This document shows positions 39,679 through 39,780 of a DNA stretch of 39,780 nt, piece by piece. The translations under genes were made by a program, and so were the position numbers. The notes below the pieces were generated by a model, which saw nothing but the letters and a program-made list of their open reading frames with translations, made no database searches and was not told the origin of the DNA. Location of the stretch: NCBI GenBank assembly GCA_964370845.1, contig CAYJLB010000017.1, positions 1 to 39,780 of the forward strand, in the 5' to 3' direction. The stretch's first letter is position 1. The number at the start of each line of letters is the position of its first letter. The DNA comes from CAYJLB01 sp964370845 (GTDB lineage: Bacteria; Bacillota; Clostridia; Oscillospirales; Ruminococcaceae).

Positions 39679-39780
39679 CCTCGCAGAAACTATTTGCCCT
39701 CATTCACTTTGTGTAGTGCGGGCAAGGATGCAACGTCACTTTTTTGTTAGTCTGATAACTTGCTTTGACCTCGCAGAAAC
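39679..39780 (-). repeat. Dispersed repeat copies after proC, running off the window
   Basis: CCTCGCAGAAAC occurs at 39679-39690 and again at 39769-39780, 90 bp apart, with GTGCGGGCAAGGATGC (from 39716) between. Read on the minus strand this is TTGCCCGCAC ... GAATGAGGGCA ... GTTTCTGCGAGG, the order seen at 12 and 34.7 kb. The array continues past the window end. Confidence 0.7.

Overview
The window is AT-rich chromosomal DNA from a spore-forming, flagellated low-GC Firmicute. The gene set points to class Clostridia, probably an Oscillospirales/Ruminococcaceae-type lineage. The evidence is the spoIIAA-spoIIAB-sigF operon, dipicolinate synthase dpaAB, a SpoIIQ-like M23 protein, a flagellin behind a SigD-type promoter, a FabK-based type II fatty-acid synthase cluster, and recurrent GAAAGGA-type ribosome binding sites. 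No species can be named from sequence alone. A run of exactly 100 N at 12236-12335 shows that this is a scaffolded draft assembly.

Layout. 1-700: 5' part of a flagellin gene on the minus strand, with leader and SigD promoter. 800-2245: dpaA-dpaB, probably sporulation-controlled. 2266-8969 (minus strand): fabD-aroE-M23/SpoIIQ-like, a terminator, then aroK, a large FtsA/actin-like protein and an unusual ABC ATPase. 9038-18133: divergent control region, then the ten-gene FASII cluster fabH-fabK-fabG-[repeat array with N gap]-fabF-accB-fabZ-accC-accD-accA-acpP. 18171-22221: valS and folC. 22335-23798: spoIIA operon. 23799-25978: a possible very short transcript, then a DEAD-box helicase. 26045-29710 (minus strand): ilvE, a TIM-barrel sugar-phosphate isomerase-like protein and an acyl-CoA synthetase. 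30024-34277: a heterodimeric ABC exporter pair and MTA/SAH nucleosidase. 34278-35008: a gene-poor mosaic of hairpins and dispersed repeats. 35009-36748: a membrane PASTA protein with a degenerate kinase domain. 36940-39599: pfkA, a tetrahydrofolate riboswitch controlling the folate ECF transporter gene folT, and proC. 39600-39780: dispersed repeats again.

How the genes work together. Carboxylation of acetyl-CoA (accABCD), malonyl transfer (fabD), condensation (fabH, fabF), reduction (fabG, fabK) and dehydration (fabZ) on the acyl carrier (acpP) give a nearly complete FASII pathway in one locus. Only fabD lies apart, divergently transcribed. aroE and aroK are two shikimate-pathway steps. folC and the THF riboswitch-folT unit both serve folate supply.

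The least ordinary items are the PASTA pseudokinase, the ABC ATPase that has lost several catalytic positions and carries an extra C-terminal domain, the FtsA-like protein with a ~300-residue extension, the apparently collapsed 116-bp tandem repeat inside the FASII cluster with relatives near 34.7 and 39.7 kb, and the THF riboswitch with a readable translational expression platform. I found no CRISPR array, tRNA, rRNA, transposase or prophage gene.
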